64,000 bases of DNA, taken from Planctomycetota bacterium (GTDB lineage Bacteria > Planctomycetota > UBA8742 > UBA2392). This document shows positions 25,315-33,877 of the stretch, piece after piece. The position numbers and the translations under genes are program-made. A model generated the notes under the pieces. The model saw nothing but the letters and a program-made list of their open reading frames with translations. It was not told the origin of the DNA and ran no database searches. Each line of letters opens with the position of its first letter. Position 1 is the stretch's first letter. Location of the stretch: contig JABTUE010000003.1 of the NCBI GenBank assembly GCA_015075515.1, positions 620,001 to 684,000 of the forward strand, given 5' to 3'.

Positions 25315-26331
25315 ATGGCAATCCCCACGCCAACCGACACCCGTGGCCGTCACCTGCGCGACCTGCGCATTTCGGTGACCGACCGCTGCAACCTGCGCTG
25401 CGGCTATTGCATGCCCGCCGAGGTGTTCGGGCCGGACTACAAGTTTCTGCCCAAGGCCGACATTCTCAGCTACGAAGAAATCACCCGCCTGGCGCGGGCC
25501 TTTGCGGCGCTTGGCGTGACCAAGCTGCGCATCACCGGCGGCGAGCCGCTGCTGCGGCGCGACCTGCCCCAGTTGATTGCGCAACTGCGGGCCGTGCAAG
25601 GCATTGAAGACATTGCCCTGACCACCAACGGCCTGCTGCTGCCGGCCATGGCCCGTGACCTCAAGGCCGCCGGGCTGAACCGCGTGACGATCAGCCTGGA
25701 CAGCCTGGATGACGCCACCTTTGGCCGCATGAACGGCAAGGGCGTGGGCGTGGCGCCGATTCTCAAGGCCGTGGAAGCCGCCCAACAGACCGGCTTTGCC
25801 CCCGTGAAGCTGAACATGGTGGTGCAGCGCGGCGTGAATGATCACGAGATCGAGGCCATGGCCCTGCGCTGGCGCGGCACCGGCGTGGTCGTGCGTTTCA
25901 TTGAGTTCATGGACGTGGGCACCACCAACGGCTGGCGCATGGACGACGTGCTGCCGGCACGCGAGATCATGGCCCGCATCAACGCCCGCTGGCCCCTGCA
26001 AAGCGCCGACCCGAACTACCCCGGCGAAGTCGCCAGCCGCTGGCGCTACGCCGACGGCGCGGGCGAGATCGGCGTAATCAGCAGCGTAACCAACACCTTT
26101 TGCGGCGACTGCACCCGCGCAAGGCTTAGCGCGCGGGGTGAACTGTTCACCTGCCTGTTTGCCGCCAAGGGCCACGACCTGCGCGCCCTGGTGCGCAACG
26201 GCGGCAGCGACGAGTCACTGGCCAAGGCCATTGCCGCCATCTGGCGCGCCCGCGACGACCGCTACAGCGAGCTGCGCGCCGCCAACGCCTCCCCCGTGCC
26301 CAAAGCCGAGATGAGCTATCTGGGCGGGTGA
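25315..26331 (+). CDS. moaA: GTP 3',8-cyclase (molybdopterin biosynthesis)
   Basis: MoaA is a radical SAM enzyme that starts molybdenum-cofactor synthesis from GTP. The 338-residue protein has the radical SAM cluster CNLRCGYC (Cys25, Cys29, Cys32), the SAM-binding GGEPLLR block, and the C-terminal second 4Fe-4S ligands Cys263, Cys266 and Cys280. It ends in SYLGG, matching the conserved C-terminal Gly-Gly needed for activity. No other moa/moe genes are adjacent. It is the last host-like gene before the low-GC island. Confidence 0.95.
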   Translation: MAIPTPTDTRGRHLRDLRISVTDRCNLRCGYCMPAEVFGPDYKFLPKADILSYEEITRLARAFAALGVTKLRITGGEPLLRRDLPQLIAQLRAVQGIEDIALTTNGLLLPAMARDLKAAGLNRVTISLDSLDDATFGRMNGKGVGVAPILKAVEAAQQTGFAPVKLNMVVQRGVNDHEIEAMALRWRGTGVVVRFIEFMDVGTTNGWRMDDVLPAREIMARINARWPLQSADPNYPGEVASRWRYADGAGEIGVISSVTNTFCGDCTRARLSARGELFTCLFAAKGHDLRALVRNGGSDESLAKAIAAIWRARDDRYSELRAANASPVPKAEMSYLGG

Positions 26332-27632
26332 TTGCCTGTGTCCCGCTGCGCTCGTCCTCCGCAAACAGCATCGGTCACTCAAGGAATGGCCGCAATTTGG
26401 CTACATCAATGGCAATCTCGACGATTCCATTCGCGTTTGACAAGTCTACGTCGCACGTCGCAACCGGTCCATTCTCGGCGCCCCGGACGACGAAAGTGTA
26501 TGCCCGTCTCGGTAAGCCTTCCAGCGCCAGGGATCCAGCCGCGGTAGCTTTGATGTCTTGGAGCCTCGCGCCACCATTCATCGGTCGAATGTACGAGATC
26601 AGATAAAATCCAGGCGACAGGGCGTTCGTAAGTGTTACGGATACTCGACCTTTTGCTGGATGCAGGACACAGGTAACCTGAACAAACCCAGCGGCGGCGG
26701 GCGCAACCTGTACTTCCCCCACTTCAAAGCCTTCCGCCTCAACCACGAACTCCTGCGGCACGGGAGCGACCGCCAAAAGCTTCGCAGTGCCGGACGAGTC
26801 CGTTAGCTGCGCTCGTCCACCCAGCTGGCGGCCTGCTGGAAACACCGTGTACGCACCCGACGGGTAGCGTACCACGGCTCCGCTAATCGGTTTGCCGGTA
26901 GCGTCTGTGACTGAAACCAGTATCGTCGCGCCAACGTCCCACTCAAGTTCAACCGAAGTCATTTGACTGGGCATTACCACCGCCCTGCAGAATGCAACTC
27001 CGTTCCCGCTACGAACAGTTATCTCATATGTTCCCGGACGCGCTTGAGTCTTCTCGTAGCGTCCGACACCCAATTCTGAATAGTTCAAACGACCCTCAGC
27101 TACAACAGTGGGGCCAGGAAAGTAAACAATGGAGTACCGAACACTCAGCAGGTCGCCGCTTGCTGGTCGACCTATGGTGAAGCTCAAAGCTCCAAAATCG
27201 CGCGACATTCGCTGAACGGTGAGCGAAACAGAAGAGGTACCCTCAAGCGTGGCTGCGCGAACTACATAGAACAACACCTCATAACCGACTCGTTTCGGCC
27301 TGACAATGCACAGTAGGTCTTTCATTGGAACCAGGGCTGACCCACTTCGTCCAGATGTAACCCGCACCGCCCATTGCCACGCGTCACTTTCGATCGCAAC
27401 TTCGCCGTCATACAGCTCGCCATCTTCATACTTGACGTCAAAGTACAACTCTGCCGCAGGAACCACCTCTATCACGGCATCCATGATCTCGTCTTGCGGG
27501 AAAGCCTTGAAATCCGAAAGACCAATTTTGCGCGCGCCAAACCACTTGGCATCTTCGACATGCGCGCTAAGTGACTGAGGGGATTTGCTCAATTCAAAGG
27601 TGGCCCGGCCACCGGCGTCGGTAGCCCTTTGA

Positions 27633-28536
27633 GAGGCTGTTTCAAAACCAGTAAAGTTGGCTTGGGAGGCTGGCCGATAGGTTTGGCATAGGTCCATTAA
27701 CCTGGAGAATGCCATGCCTCGACCCTTGGTCAGCGATGAACTTTGGAGCGTCGTCCAACCCCTGCTTCCCCCCGAACGTCCCAAACCAAAGGGCGGGCGG
27801 CCCGTTGCCGATCCCCGTGCCTGTTTGCTGGGCATCCTCTTTGTGCTCAAGTCCGGCGGGGCCTGGAACAGCATCCCGGCCGAGCTTGGAGCCGCTAGCC
27901 CGGCCACCTGCTGGCGACGCTTCAAGGACTGGACCAAAGCCGGCATCTGGCAGACCATCTGGAAGCTTTCACTGGCCAGGCTCAACAGGCAGGGCAAGAT
28001 TGACCTCTCCCGCGCTGTTGCCGACAGCGTCTCCATGCGTGCGGTTTTTGGGGGGCCCACACCGGCCCGAACCCGACCGACCGTGCCAAGCAAGGCTGCA
28101 AGCACCACCTGATCACCGACGCCAACGGCGTGCCGCTGGCGCACTTCCTCACGGGCGCCAACGTGCCGGACGGGCACCTCGCGCTGCCCTTGCTGCACGC
28201 CATCCCGCCGATTCGCGGCCGTGCGGGACCACCGATCTGCCGGCCCGAGTACTACCTTGCGGATCGCGGCTACGGATGGGAGTGGAACATCATTCGGGTC
28301 AAGGCCATGGGCGTGAAGTCTCTGCTGGCAAGGCCCGGAGACAACACCCACGGCAGCGGGCTGGGTAAACTGCGGTACGTGGTGGAGCGCACGATCCCGT
28401 GGTTCAAGGCCTGGCGCAGGTTGCGCGTGTGTTACGAGAAGACGCCTCTGAGCCTGATCGGGTTTCATACCCTCGCCGCCGCCATGATCTGCTTCAACAA
28501 GGCATTACGGAGTTAGAATGGTTTTGAAACAGCCTC
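27633..28536 (+). mobile_element. IS5-family element (IS1031-like), copy 1
   Basis: A 904-bp insertion sequence bounded by perfect 18-bp inverted repeats GAGGCTGTTTCAAAACCA (27633-27650 and complement 28519-28536). It is flanked by a 3-bp direct repeat TGA (27630-27632 and 28537-28539), matching the TNA target of the IS1031 and ISL2 groups. It encodes an IS5-type transposase on the plus strand and interrupts the minus-strand carboxypeptidase-regulatory-like gene. A second copy lies at 32806-33703. Confidence 0.9.
27714..28516 (+). CDS. IS5-family transposase, two overlapping frames
   Basis: The first frame (27714-28112) gives an N-terminal domain (MPRPLVSDELWSVVQPLLPP) common to IS5/IS4-like transposases with a DDE core. 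The sequence then shifts by -1 at a T5G6 run (28045-28055) into the frame that gives TGPNPTDRAK, HHLITDANGVPLAHFL, YYLADRGYG and the C-terminal RYVVERTIPWFKAWRRL, ending at 28516. The YVVERTIPWF segment matches the Y-x2-R-x3-E-type signature around the last catalytic Glu. The shift may be programmed frameshifting or loss of one G from the run; a seventh G would give one continuous 267-residue protein. Confidence 0.8.
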
Positions 28537-29016
28537 TGAATCTCCAGCTGGCCGGTCTCACCAAAGTCCGGGTGTACCGTGGAGAGAAGAAGTACAACCC
28601 CGGGAACCGGCCTGCCGTCTCGATCGGCGCATGTCAGGCGGAAGCGTCGAAAACCGGCGTCTCCCGTCGGTGGATTGCCGTCCGCAATACCCGCTTCAAC
28701 GACGGTGTTACTGACATTGCTGCCCGGCGCATGCTCCGTCTTGAAGACTGACGGAACCTCAACGGGGCCGTCTGAGGGTGCGTACGACTGTTTAGGTTCT
28801 TGCACGCCTATATCACCAAGCACAAGGATGCCCAATCCAGCCCCGACAATGGCAATCACTAACGCCGCAGCGAGAAAACGACCGGATGCGAGAGGGCGTT
28901 GACTGCCTTGGGACTGGCTCATAGCGGACTCGGTCGGCTCTCGATACGCGGCGCGGGATGCAAAGCTCGCCTATAGCGGCTCAAAGTACACATCATTCGA
29001 CAAGCGGCGCCCGACA

Positions 29017-29667
29017 TCACCCAAACACTTGAAGAACTTCCAATGTTCCTGCTTGGCCATCATAACCCCAAGCCGTTCCTCGCAGCGCTGGGCCAACTAC
29101 CCCGTCATTCAAGTCCAGATCAACGTAGTTCGACGCAAGCGTACCGTCGTCCAGTCTTACTGCCCGGTTTGTCAGGCGCACGACGAATGCGTAGCACGTG
29201 GGACGCACAACAACCGATGAAGTGAACTCTTCGTACGTACCTGTTTCCACCCCGATTGTGCCGTCGTCTTCTATGGTTCCCGCCTTGAGTTCGCCACTGA
29301 CTCGCACCTTTTTCGCACATAGCAACTGTGTCGTTGGTGTTGCATCATACCTCCAAACACCATCGACACGAATCTCGTTGTTCCCTACTCTCAGGTATTC
29401 GCCTATGTAATTATCCATCACTACGCTGTTAACCTGCACGTACTGAACATACTCTATTTGGGCACAGTAGATGTATGAGCCAATCCACGTAGGTGATTGG
29501 CTGCCTTGCCCGTAGACACGGGCGTGATGAGAGCTTTCCGTGACTATCACCCAACGGGGTCGAGGTGATTCAATTCCTCCGGAATAGATTGACCAGTCAT
29601 GCACCGGCGTGTTCCAGGCATAGGATGACCTGGACGAACTGATGATTCCCGATGCCGTAGGCTTCAC
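29017..29667 (-). CDS. Hypothetical protein, probably 5'-truncated by the IS3 element
   Basis: A 216-residue frame starting at a GTG at 29667. The frame stays open further upstream to the IS3 boundary at 29687, so the original gene may have been longer. The product is rich in Tyr, Val and Thr with alternating beta-type segments (YVQYVQVNSVVMDNYIG, VVVRPTCYAFVVRLTNR) and no membrane helix. I do not recognise a family. It lies upstream of and on the same strand as the IS-split membrane protein, so the two were probably co-transcribed. Base composition is lower in GC than the host genes. Confidence 0.5.
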   Translation of the reverse strand: MKPTASGIISSSRSSYAWNTPVHDWSIYSGGIESPRPRWVIVTESSHHARVYGQGSQSPTWIGSYIYCAQIEYVQYVQVNSVVMDNYIGEYLRVGNNEIRVDGVWRYDATPTTQLLCAKKVRVSGELKAGTIEDDGTIGVETGTYEEFTSSVVVRPTCYAFVVRLTNRAVRLDDGTLASNYVDLDLNDGVVGPALRGTAWGYDGQAGTLEVLQVFG

Positions 29668-29704
29668 CGGAAATGCGGGCGCGTATTGTAGTGCTCCCCT
29701 GAAG

Positions 29705-30430
29705 TCAAGCCACCTGGTTTGCTTGTTGGGCCCGGAACTGTTCCGGGCTCATGTAGTTCAATGACTGGTGCGGCCGTTCTGAGTTGTAGAAGCGGATCCA
29801 GCTTGCTACTGCCGCCTTGGCCTGCTCAAAGTCATCGAAGTTCTGCAGCCACACGCACTCCTCTTTCAGGCTGCGGAAGAACCTTTCGATCATGCCGTTC
29901 TGCTCGGGCGTGTAGTAGGCGTGACGAACCTTGGCTGAGCCGATAGTCCTTGCAGGCCTTCGGAAGCGCTTGCTCTGGAAGATCAGCCGTTGTCGCTACG
30001 GGTCACGGGCGTTGCTCCATCCGGCCGCAGCGTGATGAATCTTGCCAGGCAGGCTTCTTCCTCGCACGTTCCGCTTTTTGGCCCGCGACCTCAACGCGAA
30101 CTCGTAGCCCACGATCTGTCGGTCATGGCAGTCGATCGGCAGCCGCCAGATGGCCCCAACCGTCAGCCCCGCAATCAATATGAGTTACGTCCATCGCCCA
30201 GCGTCTTTGTTGCTGACCGTCGCCGCGACGCTGCGGCTGGCCTTGGCCCTTGACCTTGCGTTGCCTTGCGCTGGGTCACAAACCAGCGTTTGAGCCTGAA
30301 GACGCGGTAGACGGCCTTCTTGTTCACGGTCAATCCTTCATGATGCATCAGCCATGCCCAGACGCGCCGGTAGCCCATGGGGAATCGCTGGATCAGCTGA
30401 TGGATGCGCTGCGCCAGCATCGTCATCTAT
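29705..30430 (-). pseudogene. IS3-family OrfB (integrase) remnant
   Basis: Three minus-strand fragments make up a broken DDE integrase. The first has RFPMGYRRVWAWLMHHEGLTV (HTH_21-type, about 30175-30426). The second has IDCHDRQIVGYEFA around the catalytic core (29996-30178). The third is the C-terminal block IERFFRSLKEECVWLQ with SERPHQSLNYMSPEQF, ending at 29705. Several frameshifts separate them, so activity is unlikely. Confidence 0.78.
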
Positions 30431-30559
30431 ACCGCGCGCACCGACGAGGGACGGGGACGGTGAACAGTTCGGCACAGGTTCAGCACTCGGCAAATCCTTC
30501 GCCCGCCTTGGGCAGAACCAGCCTTATTCGTTCAACGTCCTCCTGAGGGCGGTAGGGTT

Positions 30560-30855
30560 TCAGGGCCTCCTGCAGGATCGGTTGTCCATGACCAGGTCAC
30601 CGATCTTCCGCTTGGCGCGCTTGATCTCGTGATCCCGAGCTGTCTGTCGTTGCGGGGTGTGAGCGCAACGAGTTCTCGGCGCCGGCCAGAACTTCTCGCG
30701 CCATTGCTCGATTTCGGCCACGGTAAGTCCGTGCTTGCGTGCGGCGTCGGCCACGGACGCCCTGCACCTGAGGATGCTGTCAAGACCAGTGCCACACGGC
30801 GCTTGGCGGTCCAGCGCCGCACTTCGTCCTGCGGTAGTTCGGTTGCCATGTTCAT
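30560..30855 (-). pseudogene. IS3-family OrfA remnant
   Basis: The fragment starts MATELPQDEVRRWTAKRRVA and, after a frame change, continues SVADAARKHGLTVAEIEQWR. This is the helix-turn-helix transposase A subunit of IS3 elements of the RRWTAKRR type. At least two indels break the frame, so it cannot make a full OrfA. Confidence 0.75.
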
Positions 30856-31066
30856 ACCCTCCCAAAGCCATCATCGGCCCACGATAAGGGTGGCTGCAAC
30901 CTGTTGGAGGTATAGGCTCCAAGATTTGGCTCAGTAAGGATACTGACACCTATCAACAAGGTCACGTTTGGCTTGACGGCCACTACAATCTGAAGTGTCA
31001 ATGACTGTACCGCATTGGGCGGTATGGCAGCAATCAGACAGAAGCCGACGAGAGGAGGTGATGAAA

Positions 31067-31309
31067 ATGGCAAAGGCAAAAGGCAGCAAGCCGATGGTGT
31101 TCGTGTCCCCGACCCCCACTAAACAGTGGAAGGTCAAGAGCACGGACAGCGAACGCGCCGACAGTGTCCACCCGAAGAAGGCGGATGCTGTTGACCGCGC
31201 CCGCGAACTGAGCCGCAACAAGCAGGCGGAACTGGTAATCCAGAAACGCAACGGCCAGATCGGCGAGAAGGACAGCCACGGCAACGACCCGCGCAACATC
31301 AAAGGGTAG
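31067..31309 (+). CDS. DUF2188-type small protein
   Basis: An 80-residue basic protein. A near-perfect Shine-Dalgarno AGGAGGTGAT (31053-31062) selects the ATG at 31067; the in-frame ATG at 31061 is too close. The core KQWKVKSTDSERADSVHPKK followed by ADAVDRARELSRNK, ELVIQKRNGQIGEKDSHGND matches the DUF2188 pattern (HVVP..WAV, A..AA..A...G.ELVIH..DG.I...DSYGNDP). The family is widespread and functionally uncharacterised, often in plasmid or phage-like settings. It stands at the head of a small cluster with GIY-YIG and HAD genes. Confidence 0.8.
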   Translation: MAKAKGSKPMVFVSPTPTKQWKVKSTDSERADSVHPKKADAVDRARELSRNKQAELVIQKRNGQIGEKDSHGNDPRNIKG

Positions 31310-31315
31310 GCCGTA

Positions 31316-31515
31316 GTTGCAGGTAACCCGCCGGCGTTCGGCGGGATGCAGTGAAGCTTGACGGCGCCGTAAAGCAAAGCGACCCGAGGCGGTAACCTCA
31401 GGTCGCCAAGCAGGAGCCGGATCGACAACCCGGAGGTCGTGCGGTCAGTGTTGGCTCCCGTGGAAGCGCGAACATTATTGTTTCGCGGCCAGCACTTCAA
31501 GCCACGACCTCCACA
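31316..31515 (+). ncRNA. Candidate structured RNA or leader between DUF2188 and GIY-YIG genes
   Basis: The gap holds three consecutive inverted repeats. Stem 1 is CCCGCCG/CGGCGGG (31327-31333 with 31339-31345). Stem 2 is GCGACC-GAGG/CCTC-GGTCGC (31379-31389 with 31396-31406, one mismatch). Stem 3 is a long-range GGAGGTCGTG/CACGACCTCC (31432-31441 with 31503-31512). It could be a terminator plus leader, or an independent RNA. I found no group I intron or known riboswitch core. Confidence 0.35.
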
Positions 31516-31552
31516 TCATCGGCAGCAGGGACTGCCGGAGTGGAGGAGTTTC

Positions 31553-31879
31553 ATGATCACATTCACCGGAGTATCTGGCAGTAAGTACAGCGGCGGAGGT
31601 CCATTCGACAACACCAGTTGTTTGCAGGATACGTCAGGGGTGTACGTGATTCTTGGCCGCAACAAGGACTCCGAAAACTGGAATGTCATTGACGTCGGGG
31701 AGTCTGGCGGCGTGAAGGGTCGAGTGGAGAGCCACCCGCGTGCGAATTGTTGGAGCGGGCAAGGCTATAAACAGCTGGCCGTGTCCCCAATCTACACTCC
31801 CGGACGGCAGCAGGCCGGACGGATGGCGATCGAGCAGGACCTGCGGGATTACTACGACCCGCCTTGTGGAAAGCGGTAA
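31553..31879 (+). CDS. GIY-YIG-like domain protein
   Basis: A 108-residue protein; GGAGGA (31542-31547) lies about 6 nt before the ATG at 31553. The segment SGVYVILGRNKDSENWNVID then VGESGGVKGRVESH resembles the GIY-YIG nuclease core: G-V-Y for GIY, I-D-V-G for YIG, followed by the conserved Arg helix (VKGRVESH). The catalytic Glu of the family may be E in MAIEQDLRDYY. It could be a small nuclease of a mobile or defence element. The assignment is moderate because the protein is short. Confidence 0.55.
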   Translation: MITFTGVSGSKYSGGGPFDNTSCLQDTSGVYVILGRNKDSENWNVIDVGESGGVKGRVESHPRANCWSGQGYKQLAVSPIYTPGRQQAGRMAIEQDLRDYYDPPCGKR

Positions 31880-31889
31880 CGGATGGAGG

Positions 31890-31911
31890 GGGCCCCACGC
31901 GTGTGGGGCCC
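31890..31911 (+). terminator. Strong hairpin between GIY-YIG and HAD genes
   Basis: A perfect 9-bp stem GGGCCCCAC/GTGGGGCCC with loop GCGT (31890-31898 and 31903-31911). It lies 10 nt after the GIY-YIG stop and about 10 nt before the Shine-Dalgarno of the HAD gene. There is no U-tract, so it may attenuate rather than terminate. Confidence 0.5.
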
Positions 31912-31930
31912 TGACCTCATCGGAGGCTGT

Positions 31931-32794
31931 ATGAAGCGGAAGCCGGAAGTTGCCCTGATTTACGACTTCGATGGAACCCTTGCGCCCGGCAACATGCAGG
32001 AGCAGGCATTCATTCCAGACCTGAACATGTCGAAGAAGAAGTTCTGGATGACCGTTCGGGAGTTGGCCGAGAAACACAGTGGCGATGATGTTCTGATGTA
32101 CATGCAGCTGATGATCGATGAGGCGGACAAGAACGAGGTCAAGATTTCCAGAAAGGACATCAAGCGTTACGGGCGTAGCCTGAAGCTATTTCCCGGCGTA
32201 GAGGGCTGGTTCAAGCGGGTCAACGACTACGCACGTGCGCGTGGCCTTGTGGTCAGGCACTACATTATCTCAGCGGGTAACCAGGAGATGATCGAGGGAA
32301 CGAAGATCGCCAAAGAGTTTACCAAGATCTACGGCTCGTCCTTCCGTTACGACCACTACGGCAGGGCAGTCGGAATCGCCATGGCAATCAACTACACCAC
32401 GAAGACGCAGTTCCTGTTCCGCATCAACAAAGGCGCACTAGGCGTGACCGACCACGCCACGCTTAACGCGTGGACTGAACGCGAGACCCGCAAGGTTCCG
32501 TTCGAACGAATGGTTTTTCTGGGCGATGGTGCCAGTGACATCCCGTGTATGAGGTTGGTGAAGCAGCAGGGCGGGTTTTCAATCGCCGTCTATCGCCCCA
32601 GTTCATCAAAGGCAAAGGCCGAGGCCAAGAAGTTGATCGGGCATAAACGCGTTGATTTCGCAGTCGCGGCGGACTATCGCGAAGGCAAGAAGCTTGACAT
32701 CGCCGTAAGACGTCGCATCGACTTGATAGCTGCTGCGGTGAAGTTTCGCGACAGCATTGGCCAGCGGGCGGCGGCCAGCGATTCTGGCGTTTAA
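31931..32794 (+). CDS. HAD-superfamily phosphatase-like protein
   Basis: The ATG at 31931, preceded by CGGAGG (31921-31926), gives 287 residues. HAD motif I is YDFDGTLAPGN (Asp nucleophile and Asp+2 acid) and motif IV is LGDGASDIPCM. The large helical cap between them (about residues 25-110) and the IISAGNQEMIEG segment (motif II Ser) fit a phosphoserine-phosphatase-like HAD enzyme. The C-terminal 60 residues are Lys/Arg-rich. The substrate is unknown. The gene belongs to the island cluster and lies directly before IS copy 2. Confidence 0.8.
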   Translation: MKRKPEVALIYDFDGTLAPGNMQEQAFIPDLNMSKKKFWMTVRELAEKHSGDDVLMYMQLMIDEADKNEVKISRKDIKRYGRSLKLFPGVEGWFKRVNDYARARGLVVRHYIISAGNQEMIEGTKIAKEFTKIYGSSFRYDHYGRAVGIAMAINYTTKTQFLFRINKGALGVTDHATLNAWTERETRKVPFERMVFLGDGASDIPCMRLVKQQGGFSIAVYRPSSSKAKAEAKKLIGHKRVDFAVAADYREGKKLDIAVRRRIDLIAAAVKFRDSIGQRAAASDSGV

Positions 32795-32805
32795 CGAACT
32801 GCTAA

Positions 32806-33703
32806 GAGGCTGTTTCAAAACCAGTAAAGTTGGCTTGGGAGGCTGGCCGATAGGTTTGGCAGGTCCATTAACCTGGAGAATGCCATGCCTCGACCCTTGG
32901 TCAGCGATGAACTTTGGAGCGTCGTCCAACCCCTGCTTCCCCCCGAACGTCCCAAACCAAAGGGCGGGCGGCCCGTTGCCGATCCCCGTGCCTGTTTGCT
33001 GGGCATCCTCTTTGTGCTGGAGTCCGGCAGGGGGCCTGGAACAGCATCCCGGCTGAGCTTGAGCCGCCAGCCTGGCCACCTGCTGGCGACGCTTCGCTGA
33101 CTGGACCAAAGCCGGCATCTGGCAGACCATCTGGGCTTTCACCTGGCCAGGCCTCAACAGGCAGGGCAAGATTGACCTTCCCCGCCGCTGCTGCCGACAG
33201 CGTCCCGCGTGCGGAACAGCCCAGGCACTGGCCCGAACATGACCGACCGTGCCGCGCGCAAGGCTGCAAGCACCACCTGATCACTGACGCCAACGGCGTG
33301 CCGCTGGCGCACTTCTCACGGGCGCCATCGTGCCGGACGGGCACCCTGCGCGCTGGCCTTGCTGCACGCCATCCCGCCGATCTGCGGCCTGCGGGACCAC
33401 CGATCTGCCGGCCCGAGTACTACCTTGCGGATCAGGCTACGGATGGGAGTGGAACATCATTCGGGTCAAGGCCATGGGCGTGAAGTCTCTGCTGGCAAGG
33501 CCCGGAGACAACACCCACGGCAGCGGGCTGGGTAAACTGCGGTACGTGGTGGAGCGCACGATCCCGTGGTTCAAGGCCTGGCGCAGGTTGCGCGTGTGTT
33601 ACGAGAAGACGCCTCTGAGCCTGATCGGGTTTCATACCCTCGCCGCCGCCATGATCTGCTTCAACAAGGCATTACGGAGTTAGAATGGTTTTGAAACAGC
33701 CTC
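32806..33703 (+). mobile_element. IS5-family element (IS1031-like), copy 2, indel-rich middle
   Basis: This copy has the same 18-bp ends as copy 1 (32806-32823 and 33686-33703). The first about 200 bp and last about 300 bp match copy 1 almost exactly, but the central third carries many small insertions and deletions. The flanking bases (GCTAA on the left, TTAGC on the right) extend the inverted repeat rather than forming a direct repeat, so no target duplication is seen. Confidence 0.85.
32885..33683 (+). pseudogene. IS5-family transposase, multiply frameshifted
   Basis: It starts like copy 1 (MPRPLVSDELWSVVQ) and ends with the same RYVVERTIPWFKAWRRL tail, but frame changes break it around 33020-33440. 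It cannot encode an intact transposase as written. Because both ends are intact while only the middle is disturbed by indels, poor consensus over a repeat is as likely as true decay. Confidence 0.8.
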
Positions 33704-33877
33704 TTAGCCAGTATCTTGCGCATACTATCCCCTTGGTCAGCCTCATCGGCCAGAACAGTGTAGGGCGCCTAACAATCGGGTTCAAGCGTCGCTTCACGAG
33801 ATGACCGGCCCTTGCTGCTGTCACCGATCCGGAATCCGAAGTCCATAAATCTCCAATCGCCGCTATCATCCCAACCC

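Larger units (their letters stand above)
26375..28922 (-). pseudogene. Membrane-anchored carboxypeptidase-regulatory-like domain protein, split by an insertion sequence
   Basis: Two separated coding pieces belong to one gene. The 5' piece (28922 down to about 28540) encodes a cytoplasmic tip, one membrane helix (about residues 17-38) and the start of a beta-sandwich (CADRDGRPVPGVVLLLST). The 3' piece (27629 down to 26375) continues with RATDAGGRATFELS. Deleting the 904-bp IS plus one 3-bp copy of the TGA target repeat fuses them in frame into about 546 residues. A second similar domain appears near ILVSVTDATGKPISGAVVRY. Such domains occur in cell-surface and signalling proteins; the exact role is unknown. 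The gene has lower GC than the flanking genes. Confidence 0.75.
29687..30987 (-). mobile_element. Decayed IS3-family insertion sequence
   Basis: About 1.3 kb. It is bounded by short inverted ends TGTAGTG (29687-29693) and CACTACA (30981-30987), with related TCAAGCCA/TTGGCTTGA segments a few bases inside each end. Fragments of OrfA and OrfB of an IS3-type transposase are present on the minus strand in order, but broken by several frame changes. No convincing target duplication was found, so the exact ends are provisional. Confidence 0.7.

Noticed and set aside
26375-28468. 697-residue minus-strand frame as one intact gene
   Set aside because: Its N-terminal 280 residues are antisense to the IS5-family transposase; only the part below 27629 is genuine.
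31310-31552. Group I intron next to the GIY-YIG-like gene
   Set aside because: No P/Q/R/S-like core, and the GIY-YIG-like protein is not inserted in another gene.
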